DNA of 64,000 bases from Takakia lepidozioides (lineage: Eukaryota; Streptophyta; Takakiopsida; Takakiales; Takakiaceae), in assembly GCA_030704615.1 (NCBI GenBank), contig CM060732.1, forward strand, positions 30,547,053 to 30,611,052, read 5' to 3'. A program made the translations under genes and the position numbers. This document shows positions 25,469 to 36,968 of this stretch, one piece after another (position 1 is the stretch's first letter; every line of letters begins with the position of its first letter). The notes beneath the pieces are model-generated. The model ran no database searches. It was not told the origin of the DNA and was given only the letters and a program-made list of their open reading frames with translations.

Positions 25469-26410
25469 TGTCGAGCGGCTTTTACTCATCCATCCCTTCG
25501 CTATCCGAGGTGGGAACTCCAAGATAGAGAAGTTGGAAATCTCTAAGCACTCAGCCCGCTCAGAACAATCAGTCATGACCTACAGCTAGTGTATCATGGG
25601 GGTATTTCCTATTTATACTCCTTTCTGCATTCATGTTAACGAGTTACCTTACTGTCTGCAATTAAGTATCAGTTTGCTTCCGAAATCTATCAAGTTCCAT
25701 CCATTCATTCCACAGCTTCACTCAGGTCTCTCTACACAGTGTGAGTATGAAGTATGTATCAGATTAATATCTATCAAGTATCAGGCTGAAGCCATGGTGT
25801 CTATAATCTACTCTACATTACAATTCTACAGCTTGCATTCCTCAAGTAACAACAAATCGTCACTTCTCTTACCCCGTGTTCTTCATCTTTCCACTCAGAG
25901 ATGTGCTCTCCCCTCAATTTCCAAGCCCTGATGCCCGAAGTCCCCCACCAAGAAGTGATGCCCAGACGTCCCCGCTCTTCGCTTTATCTCCCTACAAGCT
26001 ATTCTAACCGCTTTCATAACTAACCGTCATTCATGTAGTACACGTTCTTTTTTCAGATGTCGTTCCCCCACAGTCGTTCCCTGCCAATGATAACTGTCCC
26101 CCAGCTGTGCCAAGCTATGACTGGCTGTATCAGGCTGTGGCGGGCTGTGTAGGGCTGTGCGAAGCTGTGGCGGCTGTGTCGGGCTGTGACTGGCTGTGTT
26201 GGGCTGTGTCGGCTGTGCGAAGCTGTGGCCGGCTGTGTTGACTGTGACGGCTGTGTCTGACTGTGACGGATGTGTCTGACTGTGACGGCTGTGTCGGCTG
26301 TGTCGGCTGTGTCGGACTGTGACGGGCTGTGTTGGCTGTGCGAAGCTGTGACGGCTGTGGTGACTGTGTCGGCTGTGTTGGACTGTGATGGACTGTATCG
26401 GGCTGTGTAT
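25469..26410 (-). repeat. 3' LTR of the Ty3 element
   Basis: Over its first ~690 bp this copy is nearly identical to 37557-38240, including TGTCGAGCGGC at the outer end. It is about 258 bp longer because it keeps an expanded GGCTGTG array next to the internal region. The close match over the shared part suggests a fairly recent insertion. Confidence 0.88.
26130..26408. repeat. Array of ~10-bp GGCTGTG repeats in the 3' LTR
   Basis: More than two dozen imperfect copies of a unit close to GGCTGTGNNR follow one another. The spacers vary (TCG, ACG, CGA and similar). The 5' LTR keeps only about four units, so the array differs in length between the two LTRs of one element. Confidence 0.85.
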
Positions 26411-26424
26411 CTCCCCCCCTAAAG
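26411..26424 (-). other. Polypurine tract
   Basis: On the minus strand, TTTAGGGGGGGAG lies directly against the LTR start. This is the expected place and composition for the plus-strand primer of an LTR retrotransposon. Confidence 0.7.
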
Positions 26425-26789
26425 CCTGTTGTTGTCACCCCTAAGGCTCCTGTTGGTCTCAGTCTGTGTAAAAATTAAGGGTACCCCACAGATCCCGTAA
26501 AAGCGTCTAAGTCCCAAGCAGCCCTCTAACATTTACCCCTCCTCCTCTCAAAAAGCCGTGTCCTCACGGTTTACTGTTTGGGATTAGCAAACATTTGTGA
26601 GCGAGCACCCTTCTGACGTTGAGAGTCTCGTGAAGGACTCCGTGTGCGAGCTCGTGTCCTGTCACTGGTTGACGGAGATGATTGAGCACTACCTGGAAAT
26701 GTCAGTCCCTCCTTTGGCTGATATCGAGGTAATCTCTCAGGCATAGGAGACCCCCGTCGTTTCTTCTCTGCCATCTGAATTGCATAGTC

Positions 26790-27377
26790 CTATGCCATGT
26801 CAAAAGAGTCCGCTGAAGAAACAGTTGTATCAGAATCCTCGTCCCCTCTGAGGTGTTTTAATGGTCGAACTCTAACTGATATCCGTTCGAGCATACAATG
26901 TGTTCCCACCATGTCTGGAAGTTTAAACCGTATAACTTGCTGTAAGGTCTTAATGGCAAAATTGGTGAACACCCTGAACTCCTTGTCCGTATAGGTGAGT
27001 GGTGTGCCAATGACTTGGGAACAGTGCAAGTATTTCCATGCCTCATGGCCCTTAAAGAAAATATCTTCAGTGCCAAATTTTTGTGTTGTCAAATTGTTCC
27101 AAGCCGAATGAAACCATGAACGAAGTTGGGAATCCTTTTGCATCATCACCTTTGCATCATAGAGGTACATATGAGGTGGCACTGAAGGTAAGACCCAATG
27201 ATCCCCACTGGAATAACTCAGAAATCGCGATTGCATTTTCTGCTGCTCAATGTGATAACGTGCCAGAAAACAAGCAGCATAGTATAACCCGCAGCCCATG
27301 ACAATATTTGCTACCTCCTTGGTCTTGGTATAAATGTACCCATGTACAACTTGGAAGGCAATTAATTCCTTCAACAT
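26790..27377 (-). pseudogene. Extra 3' reading frame of the Ty3 element, C-terminal part
   Basis: A 195-codon open frame lies downstream of integrase. It looks globular, with aromatic-rich stretches (YLYDAKVMM, SWFHSAWNNL) and a short acidic serine-rich tail. I recognise no domain. It is not integrase, and no membrane-spanning envelope feature is obvious. It probably continues the frame at 27393-28244, separated by a stop near 27390. Confidence 0.5.
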
Positions 27378-27392
27378 GGTACTTGCCTCATG

Positions 27393-28244
27393 CTAGTATC
27401 TCGCAAAGTGATGATCCTCAATGGGTCGATTGTTCGGAAGAACCTTAGTCCTAGTTGCCACTGGCAGCCAAATGCGCATGATCTGGTAGTAATGTGCCAA
27501 CGACTGCGGAGGACTAAATTCCTTCCAAGCCAAATCCAACACAATTGGAATTTGATTGAAGGGCATAATCATAGCCCGACTGTACTCCCGTGCAGCAGGA
27601 GTTTTAGGTGGGTTAAAAGCAGCATCCCCCCATACCTCAGGCTGTGGCGGTTGTGGTGTGGATATAGTAACAACAGGGTCAGCTATTGGCACAGTCACTT
27701 GTTGTGGTATTGGTAGCACTGGCTCTTGTACCACTGGCATCTCCTGCAACCCCTGCGAAGAAGACTGAAAAGCTAGAGTTATGGCTTGTAAATAAGAAGC
27801 CATCAGCTGCTCCTCAGATACAAAGACTCTCTTGTCGATATTTGAAGTGAGGTCCTCCACCTGAGTCTGTAGGCCGTCTACATCCTCCTGTAACTCCGCT
27901 ATGCTACTATAGACATTGTCTATAGTAGTTGTGGCAATGTTCTGCACCTGCAGTCTGAGCTCATTCATCTCGCCTTGGGTGAGCTTCCGTGGTGCTTTGT
28001 CTTCCACCGGTCCTTGTGCTAACCAGACCTGCAAAAGGTGGTTATCCACCAAGTTGGTTGTGGTACCTCTGAGAGTCTGCTCCTCTCTGAGTTTGTACAT
28101 ATCTAACTGCTGCTGTAAAGCCTCCATGCGCTTCGCATGAGGTTCAACCAAACTCGCATAGGCAGCAAGCAGATTATTGGCTTCCTTCCAAGCCTTATTA
28201 GTGACAGAGAGTTCATTTCTATTGGCCATGACCGTTTGTTGCAA
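27393..28244 (-). pseudogene. Extra 3' reading frame of the Ty3 element, coiled-coil part
   Basis: A 283-codon frame whose first half is helical and rich in leucine, glutamine and glutamate, with heptad-like spacing (LQQQLDMYKL, SIAELQEDVDGLQ). A proline-rich linker follows (PVLPIPQQ, ISTPQPPQP), then a folded-looking C-terminus (LAHYYQIMRIWLP). No family is recognised. Coiled coil plus a proline-rich linker suggests a structural, Gag-like protein, but that is inference. Confidence 0.5.
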
Positions 28245-28259
28245 TTCCAGGATGTACCT

Positions 28260-29457
28260 CTATTGGTCAGCTTCAACCTGCCTGTATTGCTTGAAAGTAT
28301 TCTCATTGCGACAAATTGTATTCTTCATATCAATAATGAGTTTTGTCTGCTCGACATTATCTACCTGTGCCTTTATACATCTTTCCGCTTGGATGTTAAC
28401 TTCTAATTTCGTTTGCTCAAGCATAGTTGTGAGTGTAGCACATTGTATGGCCATCCTGTCATGCACTATCTGCAACTCCGTATGTAGTGCATTCACTTCT
28501 TGCAACTTGTTCTCATGCTTCACCTGCATTTGGTATAGCTGTTGCTTATGTGCTTCGTGCAGCTGGTCCTACGCGAGGCCTGCTTCAATCAAATGTTCCT
28601 TGGCCAACTGCAAAGCAGCTGTTGTATCCTCTATATTTGAGAGTGACCTCCTCATCGACCTTGTTTGCACACTCAGTGGCAAGTTGAGCCTCAAACTCCT
28701 TCCTGAGTTCCTCCCTCAAAGCTGCCAATTGGGTAGTTGGAACATGGGATTTGACATAAGTGCCCAACAAATTAAGTGTCCTGCTTATGGAACTCATAAG
28801 TATGGCCTGTTGAGGGTCATCATGGTGAGCTTGCTGCTGTTCTCCCTGATCCTTAACAGTGTGATGCCTCATGAACCATTCAGGCCATTGCCCCACCAGA
28901 TTTTCTTCCTGAACCACCTCATCCGCTACAGGTGCTGAAGTGTCTTGACATTCTACCTGTGGTACCTCCATCAGAGGTGTGGGTATTACAACAACAGCAG
29001 GGTTTCCCCTAGACAACCGCTGCACCTCCGGAATCACTGTTTCCCTGACCAAACCAGAATTTTCATAGAGAAGGTCGCCCTTCTCAATTTCGGGCACGAC
29101 CTGCTCTGTAGTTGGTATGTCCAACCTTCTCCTTCCAGAGCAATTGGTGGTGATGCCACAGCATATACTAATTGTGGAGCCTCAAAAACAACAGAGTCAA
29201 TTGGTTGTGGTGGTTGTGGTATCGAAGTGACTTCCTCTTCCCTCTCTGAAGGCCCTGCTTCCAATAATAGCAGCTCTCTGTGCCTCTTCCTGCACAAGAG
29301 CTTGGGAAACATTATCATGCGGTTTCCGTGAAGCCAGTGGATCCGCCACTACAGTCTTTCCCCGCCTCTGTCTCTTAGACTGGGGTTGCACTGCCAGTCC
29401 ACCTTCACTGTGTGAAGAGCCTTGCTCTTCAATGGCAGTGGTTTCTGTTTCAAACAC
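28260..29457 (-). pseudogene. Extra 3' reading frame of the Ty3 element, N-terminal pieces
   Basis: Three overlapping open pieces (29457-29197, 29124-28585 and 28529-28260) form a plausible single ancestral frame interrupted by stops and shifts. The first has a basic KRQRRGK cluster that could be a nuclear-localisation signal. The second is acidic and proline/valine-rich. The third is a coiled coil (NKLQEVNALHTELQIVHDRM). Together with 26790-28244 this would make one long protein encoded after integrase. Confidence 0.4.
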
Positions 29458-29919
29458 TCACATCTCCTTTCTCTCCCGAGTATCAAGTATGCAAGAATCA
29501 AGAAGTATTTGAGCAATGATTGGACCGGACACAATGATGGGAGACTTAGCAGTAGTGCCCTGTAACCTCTTCATCTCGTCCACCAATCCGTTGTACATTA
29601 ACTCCGCCCAAGCGACATCCTCTCCCCTCAAAGCTTTCAGGATCTCCTATGTGAAGGACCTGCTTAAATACTGTTGGTTCTGTTTCATGGCAAACAGAAC
29701 ATTCAAGATTTGTCCAACTTCTCTAAGCCCTGGGTACTCCGCCTTGGTACAAGCAAAACCTTGAGTTTTAAAGAAACTCCCTTCTTGGAACAGATTCCTT
29801 ATCTGCAATCTTGCCCTGTGCTCATTCACATTCACATATCCCGATGGCAAATCAAATAGTTGCTGCAGGTACTGGGGAGTATATCTACTCCCCTCACCTG
29901 AGTAACTCCTGTCCGAGGC

Positions 29920-30273
29920 TCAAAGTTTTGAAGAAATTGTATTATGAACTATTGATGATGCAAGGACCAGTCCTTGCGTAGCAACCCCTCCAATCGCAGC
30001 TCCTTCAGTAGCTGCACCGTCTGTGGTGCAGCGATCGTTTGCTTCTGTAAGATTGTGGTGTTTTTCACCCTGATATCTTCCATTCCTCTCACTCTCTTCA
30101 TTCTGGACAAACAGATAGGTTTTGGTTGCAACAACTGAAGTAACGCCTGCAGGGCACAAAGCATAAAAATGTGGTTGGCGCAGAATGAAATGGGTAAGTG
30201 CTTGTAAGCCTGCGGGGCTTGCAAGTAGCGATTTAGAGAAAATGTACTCTGCGTTCGTCTGTCCTTGTGCCAC
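29920..30273 (-). pseudogene. Unrecognised open frame in the Ty3 3' region
   Basis: A 117-codon frame with a hydrophobic first half and an alanine/threonine-rich second half (TDGAATEGAAIGG). It overlaps a 401-codon frame (31154-29949) whose first part is translated from the decamer array and is therefore not credible as protein. I cannot say whether either was expressed. Confidence 0.25.
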
Positions 30274-30811
30274 TGCGTAAGTAGTAAGGCGAGCGTGTAG
30301 TCTGTTATTTCCGCCATAGCTTCAAAGCTATAGCTTTTATTGTCTCTCCTGACGAGACGCCTGTTACTTGGAACGACGCCGACTCTTGCGCTCAAAATCC
30401 TTCCAATTTCTTGATTTCGGTTCTTGGAAAATACCTTCTGCAGGTAATTCTGGCTCATGATTGGCTGTTGGCTGTGTGATTTGTTTTGTAATTTAATTTC
30501 CTTCCATGGATTTTCCACTCTGGACTGTCCACTAGGATAGCACATGTGACATGGATTTCGCTTTTCGGTACTTTTAAAGGGTTCCGTTACCCTTTCCCCG
30601 TATGCATTAATAGGCCCATAATAAGTTAATGTGTCGGGTAGGTACTTTGACGGCCAATTTTGTCTTCTTCCTTGATGACACTTGCTCTTGCAATCCATGT
30701 CTGGTTGTGTGTCTTGCCCTGACGTCCACGTGTCCATTTCTAAACGTGCCTCCGTCCACTTTTCCGCCGGCCACTGTCCGGATGTTAACCCACGTCCACC
30801 TGTCACGGATC

Positions 30812-31052
30812 CTATGGACTGTGTAACCCTGGTAGGCTGTGTTGAGCTGTGACAGGCTGTGTTATACTGTGGTACGCTGTGATAGGCTGTGTGGCACTGT
30901 GGTAAGCTATGATAGGCTGTGACACGCTGTGGTAGGTTGTGATAGGCTGTGTCACGCTGTGATGGGCTGTGATAGGCTGTGTGACACTGTGATGGGCTGT
31001 GATAGGCTGTGCCACATTGTGATGGGCTGTGATGGGCTGTGTCGCGCTTGTA
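30812..31052. repeat. Second GGCTGTG decamer array, inside the Ty3 element
   Basis: About two dozen ~10-bp units of the form GGCTGTGATA or close variants, of the same kind as in the 3' LTR but 4.4 kb away in the internal region. Runs of GATAGGCTGT dominate here, so the two arrays have homogenised separately. Confidence 0.85.
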
Positions 31053-31160
31053 CTGCCCGCCCTGGTCATATAGGCTCAGCCTAGCGACAAGTGCTCCATA
31101 CTCCGTTGGTATCACTAGCGCAGCCCATGACTGCTTCTGCGTTTCAACATGCAAATCATG

Positions 31161-32642
31161 CTACAATGGTTTGTCATGGCTACCACTGTACCTCTTCAAC
31201 TTATTGGCATTGACTCTTCTCAGCATCTCTTTGTTAATGGTTTGTAACATGGCGGTGTTGTTATCATATATCTTCTGTATGACATAAGGTCCTTTCCATG
31301 GTGATTTAAGCTTAGAAGCTTTAATCTTTCCCTTCTTCTGCAACCAGAGAACCAAATCTCATGTCTTAAAAGTCTTTAACTTGTCTTCATCAAACTGTTC
31401 CTTTCTTTTCATCTGAATTCTGGTCATGTTATCAGCTGCATCAGCACGTACTTCTTCCACATGGTATAATTCATGTTTCCTAACCCTTATTGAATCTTGC
31501 AATTCCATTCTCTTTCCCCATTCCGTTCTCATGGTAGGTAACAGGAATTCCACTGGAAGTAAAGCTTCCATACCATAAACTAATTGGAATGGTGTATACT
31601 TAGTGGTGACTTTATATGAAGTCTTGTATGACCACAAAGCTGTCAGCAGCTTTGTATCCCAATCCGTTCTGTTTGCATTGACTATCTTAGTCAAGATAGT
31701 ACATAGTATTTTGTTGGTAGCCTCTGCCTGCCCATTACCCTGTGGGTAATATGTTGTACTCTTCCTATGCACAATCATGAACTCTTTAGTCAATAGTTCA
31801 ATGGTCTCATTAACGAAGTGACTTCCCTGATCACTGATAAATTCCAAGGGACCGCCAAATCGTGTAAGTATGTTCTCATACAGGAACCTTGTTGTGGACT
31901 TGGTTGTGTTGTCCCTCAAAGTTTTAGCTTCCACCCACTTCGTAGTATAATCAGTGGCTGTAATTATGTACCTGTTCTGTGTATTCTTGGCTGGTGGGTT
32001 AATTGGTCCAACAAAGTCTAGTCCCCATTTCTGAAATGGTTCAGTAGGCATAGTAGGATGCAAAGCCATCTTCCCAGATCTCTGCAAAGGTCCTAGCCTC
32101 TGACATTCATCACAACTCTGACAATACTTGTGTACATCTTTGAACAAAATAGGCCACCTGTAACCTGCAAGTAGTATCTTCCTACTGGTAGTCTCTTCTC
32201 CAAAATGACCTCCAGCCACTCCTTTATGAACTTCCTCCAAAACTTTATTTACTTCATGGTGGTACAAGCATCGTTTAAGTACTCCATCAGGTCCTAGCTT
32301 ATAAATTATGCTTCCTACCATAGTATAAGGTAAAGCCTTGATAACGATTCTCTTCCTCTGCTCCTTACCATAATTAGGTGGGCACTGACCATGAGTAAGG
32401 TAGTATCTGATTGGCCACTGCCAATCTAACCATTCATCTGCACTTCCTTGCACCTCCATTACAAATAAACTCGCATCAGGTAACTGATCGTCTACTCCTG
32501 TGGAGGCTTCTCCTGTTGTTAGTCGTGACAAATGATCTGCCACAAGATGCAAACAGCCAGGTTTGTAAACAACCTCGAACTCAAACTCGTGCAAGATTAT
32601 TAACCACCTTGCTATCCTTCCACTTATCAAAGGTTTGTTCAC
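31161..32642 (-). pseudogene. Integrase of the Ty3 element with the end of RNase H
   Basis: The frame starts with the end of RNase H (NKPLISGRIARWL, then DHLSR) and runs into integrase. The HHCC zinc domain includes CLYHHEV, GGHFG and CQSCDECQ. The catalytic core includes WGLDFVGP, FISDQGSHF and NGQAEATNK, which supply the D, D and E residues. The C-terminal piece carries LKSPWKGPYVI. A TGA at 31359, where CGA would fit, splits off the last 64 codons. The domain is otherwise complete. Confidence 0.88.
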
Positions 32643-32649
32643 CAGATAT

Positions 32650-33210
32650 ATCAGAGTTTTATGTGAACTCAGGGGTGCTTCTGGGACACATTGTGTGTAA
32701 GAGGGGACTTCTTGTGGATCCCAGGAAAACAGAGGCCATTAAAGCCTCTCCACCACCAGTAAATGTTAAGAGTCTAAGGAGATTCCTTGGGCAAACCAGT
32801 TATTACGGAAGATTTGTCAAAAGGTATGCACGGATAGCAGCACCATTGAGCAAGCTTCTGAAGAAAGATGCAGTGTTTGCATGGACAGCTGAATGTCAAC
32901 AGGCTTTTGAGGAACTTACATTGTCAGTAACAACTACACCTGTGCTGATTAACCCTAACTGGCATGTAGTATTTCATGTTCACTGTGATGCCTCAGGAGA
33001 AGCATTGGAAGCAGTGTTAGCCCAGAATGTTACAGAAAATATAGATTCACCTGTGTACTATGCTTGCAGGTTGATGAACAGTGCTGAAAGGAACTATAGC
33101 ACAACTAAAAGAGAAGCACTGGCAATGATTTATGCAGTCAAGAAATCCAGGCATTACCTATTGGGACGAAAGTTTATGTTTTATGTGGATCACGTTGGTC
33201 TGGTATCTTG
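32650..33210 (+). pseudogene. Inverted RNase H segment of the same Ty3 element
   Basis: This plus-strand stretch encodes the part that should lie between reverse transcriptase and integrase. It has the RT tail (SGVLLGHIV, SLRRFLGQTSYYGRF) and RNase H (FHVHCDASGEALEAVLAQ, RNYSTTKREALAMIYAVKK). Everything around it is coded on the minus strand. The missing piece matches the gap between 33256 and 32642, so about 0.55 kb has flipped in place. About 50 bp near 33200-33255 match neither side and may be filler from the rearrangement. Confidence 0.88.
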
Positions 33211-33255
33211 AATTGGAAATACCAGAGGGGTCCTGGTATGCAGTGCTATTTCCTT

Positions 33256-33880
33256 TTAAGGCATGTAGGTTGTACACTTCTCTGGATTCAGGCCCAGACC
33301 TCTCATCCTGCATCTGGCCAGACATAACTCCAATTTATGCAAGTGCTCATTCTTAGAGCTGTACACACTGAAATCATCCAAGAACACCTGCATGAAATCA
33401 TCCAGATACTCATGAAAAGATTCACTTATCACTCTCTGAAAGGTTGCTGGTGCATTACAAAGTCCAAAGGGCATGACTTTGTATGCATAAGCACCCCAGT
33501 CTGTGATGAAAGCTGTCTTTCCCTGGTCTTCTTCTGCCACTTGCACTTGATTATAACCACTGAAGCCATCCATGAATGAGTACATCTCATGGTCTGCCAC
33601 AGTGTCCAATACCGTTTCTGTGAATGGTAAGGGAAAAGGATCTTTCTTCGTGCAAGCATTCAACTTCTTATAGTTCACACAAACTCTCAGTTTACCATTT
33701 TTCTTGGGAACTATCACAATGGGTGACAACCAAGTTGTATACTCTATCGGATATATAAACTTAGCCTCAACCAACTTCTTGATCTCTTCTCCAACCTTCT
33801 GTGCATAGTTGGGATTCATTCTGTACCTTGCCTGCTTGATTGGTACTGACCCTGGTTCCAGTTCAATCTTATGTTGACAA
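33256..33880 (-). pseudogene. Reverse transcriptase of the Ty3 element
   Basis: RT fingers and palm are clear: WLSPIVIVPKKNGKLRVCVN, YSFMDGFSGYNQ, MPFGLCNAPATFQ and the catalytic VFLDDFSVYS, where leucine replaces the usual tyrosine or valine ahead of DD. The piece ends at the inversion border just after LNPEKC. A TAA at 33883 separates it from the upstream part in the same frame. Confidence 0.9.
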
Positions 33881-33882
33881 AT

Positions 33883-35007
33883 TTAAGGTGGTATCCCTTT
33901 TAGATCCTCATAGCTCCAAGCAAACACATCTCTGTATTTGATAAACAAACTCTTAGCTTCTTCAAAGAATTCTGGCTCCAAATCAGCTCCTACCTTCACC
34001 ATCCTCGGTTCCTCTTCAGTTCCCACATTCACTTCCCTCACTTGCTCATCAGCTGTGATTTTCCAACCAGTCACCACTTCATCCTGTAAACTCACAGTGG
34101 CTGGTTCCTCTAGGATTTCCATTTCTCCTTCTCTTTCTTCATAGAAATGTGATGGGTAACTGCTGGTTTCCTCTTCAATTGGTGTTGCTGACACTACACC
34201 ACAGCAGATACCTCTTAAACAACTTAGGCCTTCCAGCCGCATCTCTGCAACCTGCTCCTACTCTGGGTGTGCAGCGAACAGGGTAGCTTCCTGCTCCTCA
34301 TCCAGTCCTCCCCTCCAGTCATACTCTCTGACCCCTCGAGGTCTTTTCGTAGCAGGTAATCTACTAGATTTCTTAGTGGTAATTTGTATCTCGTGCATCC
34401 CATTATGCACAGTTAGTAACTGAGAATTCCAGTCATGGAATACCCTGGCCTGTTTCAGCCACGGACGTCCCAATAATAAGGAGTAAGCCTCCATGACTTC
34501 ATCCATCTTCAACACAATTACTGTGATCATAAAGATCATCTTCTGTATCTGTATCTTAACTCCTCTTATCAATCCCAATGGCTGTACACTTCTTTGATCT
34601 GCCATTGTTACTGTAAATGGGGCTGGTTTCATGTTACTTAGACCAAGCTTCTTCCTTAATTGGTCTGTCATGATATTTACTCCAGAGCCTCCATCTATCA
34701 GTACATCAGTTAGTTCTGTGCTTCCAATTCTCAATTGGATTACTGGCATAGAATCATCAAAGTCCATGACTATTTCTCGCCCTTCCGGCTTCACATTATA
34801 ACTGGTCACCTTGCTGTTCAGGTCTGTATTTCCTGTCTCCTTGGCAATTCGATTGATTGCTTGATACAGCATGTGTCTACAATAAGGTGCCACAGCCAAT
34901 AGCTGTCCAATGGTAATCTCTGCTTTGGTCTGGCATATTACTTCAGCCAAAGTCCCTTCATTACTTTGCATGTCTGCAACTTCTTTCTTCCTTTCATCCT
35001 CACTCAC
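33883..35007 (-). pseudogene. Aspartic protease and linker of the Ty3 element
   Basis: The protease active site reads VLIDGGSGVNIM (Asp-Gly-Gly-Ser variant), followed by the flap-like and C-terminal part (LLLGRPWLKQ). A same-frame TAG at 34258 precedes a linker ending in FAWSYEDLKGIPP, the usual lead-in to reverse transcriptase. The frame differs from that of Gag, so a frameshift, either programmed or mutational, separates them near 35000. Confidence 0.85.
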
Positions 35008-36943
35008 TTAAGTGGCAGATACCATAAGGGAAATGCAGAAGAGTACTCATATTCCTGTGGCAAATTCCTCTGATTCTGATGGAGAAGACTCTTGGATTAT
35101 TTCTGTAATCCTGATTCCCTGGCTGGTAACTCCCCCTTGGATTACCCTGATAGTTGCCTCTGGAATTTCCTTGGTAATTCCCTCTTGAATTACCTCTCCC
35201 TTCCATGCCATTGTTATAACCACCAGGGCTACCATAGTGGTCCTGATCATTGTTTCTTCTTGGTTGGGGTTGCACTTGATGCACCCTTACTTGCCTAGGT
35301 TCTCTTGCAGCTGTCCTTCTATTGTAGTAACAATTCTCAGTAGAATGGTTATCCATCTTACAGATGGTACAATGTTTCTCCTTCATGTGGCATTCAGTGG
35401 TGGTATGGCCTTCATTCTGGCACTTTGCACACCAAACACCCTTCCTTCAATGTGTTGCAGCCTCTGTGGCATACTTCTTCAAGATTTCTTCTAATCTTTT
35501 CTCATAGTTATCCCTCTTCAACTTCTCCTTTCTCTTACTCTTCCTTTTCAGTTCTTGCTCTTCTTCTTCATCTGACTCATCCTCAGAGTCATCGTCATCC
35601 ATTTTCTCTCTCCTGAGCATTCCCAATTGCTCAATTGTGTTTGCTGTTTCAAATGCCTCCTCCACTATATTATGGGGTAACATATCCACTTTCTTTTGCA
35701 ACTCTGGTCTTAGTCCACTCACAAACCAAGTCTTATGTAAACTTGGTGCTGGTACAGCAGCCAGCTTTTTCATCATCAATTCCATCTTTTCCATATACTC
35801 CTCAACAGTTTCATGCTTCTTTTGCTTTAACTGTTGTAAACTTCCATATACTTCATCCTCAGTTTTACTTGTTCTGAACCTATTTCGGAATGCTGTATTC
35901 AAGCCATTCCAGGTTAAGAAATGATTATCAGGGAATCTTGCATACCATTCACTTGCTTTCTTGATAAGTGAACAAGGAAACAATCTCATCTTGGCATCAT
36001 CGCCATTCTCATTGTTCACTATACACATGTGCTCAAATTGGCTAATGTGTACATCGGGATCCCCTTTTCCTGAATATATTGGAAAATGTGGTTTTGCCCG
36101 TGTTGGTTGTAACGCCATCTGTGGCCCTTTCTTCTGCCCACTGACAGGTGTTGGCACCCTTGCTGGTGCTGGTCCTTGAGGACCTGTTGTATTTGTGGTG
36201 GATCTTCCACCAAGTGGTGGCCCCTGAGCACTCCTTGCTACTGGCCCCACGATATTCACAGTATTCCCAGCTCCAGTTGCACTACTTCCCACACTCCCTG
36301 TCCCCTCAGAGCCCGATCCAGGCAGCCCGCCTGATCCCCCTAAGCCGACACCTTCGTTGGCCTGTGATCCAAGTGCTCCACTTGATCCAGGTCCAACGGG
36401 TTGGAATGTCCTGGTTGTAGTCTCAACCTCAGCTGTTGGGTCTACTTCTTCATACTCTTCCTATTCCAATTTCTTCTCTCTATTTTCATCCTCCAAGTTC
36501 TGCCCTTGGGTTTCTTCTTCACTCATGTAACTCAACTGCAATGGTGTTGGAGAGTCTGAACTCTCCGTTGGCTCTGCCACATCCTCTCTTCCTTCTTCAC
36601 CCTCCGCTTCAGAAACTGGAGTTCCTGCTTTTGGTGTTCCATGCCAACTCTTATCAAAGATTTCTGTCAAATCTTTTATCCAGGGATGTACCTCAGATCT
36701 TTCACCTCGTGATTGATCTTCTTCCCGTACCAATTCCCTTAATCTTTCTTGCAAAGAAAAAGAAGAAGTGGCATCCAACTCTAGTTCTTCCGGTATGGGT
36801 GATGTACTCTCTGATCTTAATGGTGTGAGAGGTCCAGATGATTCCCCTATGTCTATTCCTCTCTCCCAAAGATATGGATAACTAGCTTTCAGATAGCTTT
36901 CTTTTTGCTGAATATCTCTGGAGTCTAGCTTCTCTTTCATCAC
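35000..36943 (-). pseudogene. Gag of the Ty3 element, two zinc knuckles
   Basis: One frame runs across three open pieces interrupted by TAG at 36461 and TGA at 35447. The first (36943-36461) is acidic and disordered. The second holds the retrotransposon Gag domain (HISQFEHMC, ASEWYARFPDNHFLTWNGL, FVSGLRPELQKKV) and a long charged tail. The third has two CCHC knuckles, CAKCQNEGHTTTEC and CTICKMDNHSTENC, then an arginine/asparagine/glycine-rich tail. The TGA fits a CGA arginine codon, consistent with C-to-T decay. Confidence 0.85.
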
Positions 36944-36968
36944 TCATGTCTCATGTCTTTCATTTCAT

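Noticed and set aside
28177-28938. 253-codon plus-strand frame rich in serine and cysteine
   Set aside because: It lies antisense to the coiled-coil region of the Ty3 element, and its composition reflects reverse-read helix codons.
30815-31154. Histidine/serine-rich repeat protein from the decamer array
   Set aside because: A repeat with a non-triplet period read through an array; there is no independent coding evidence.
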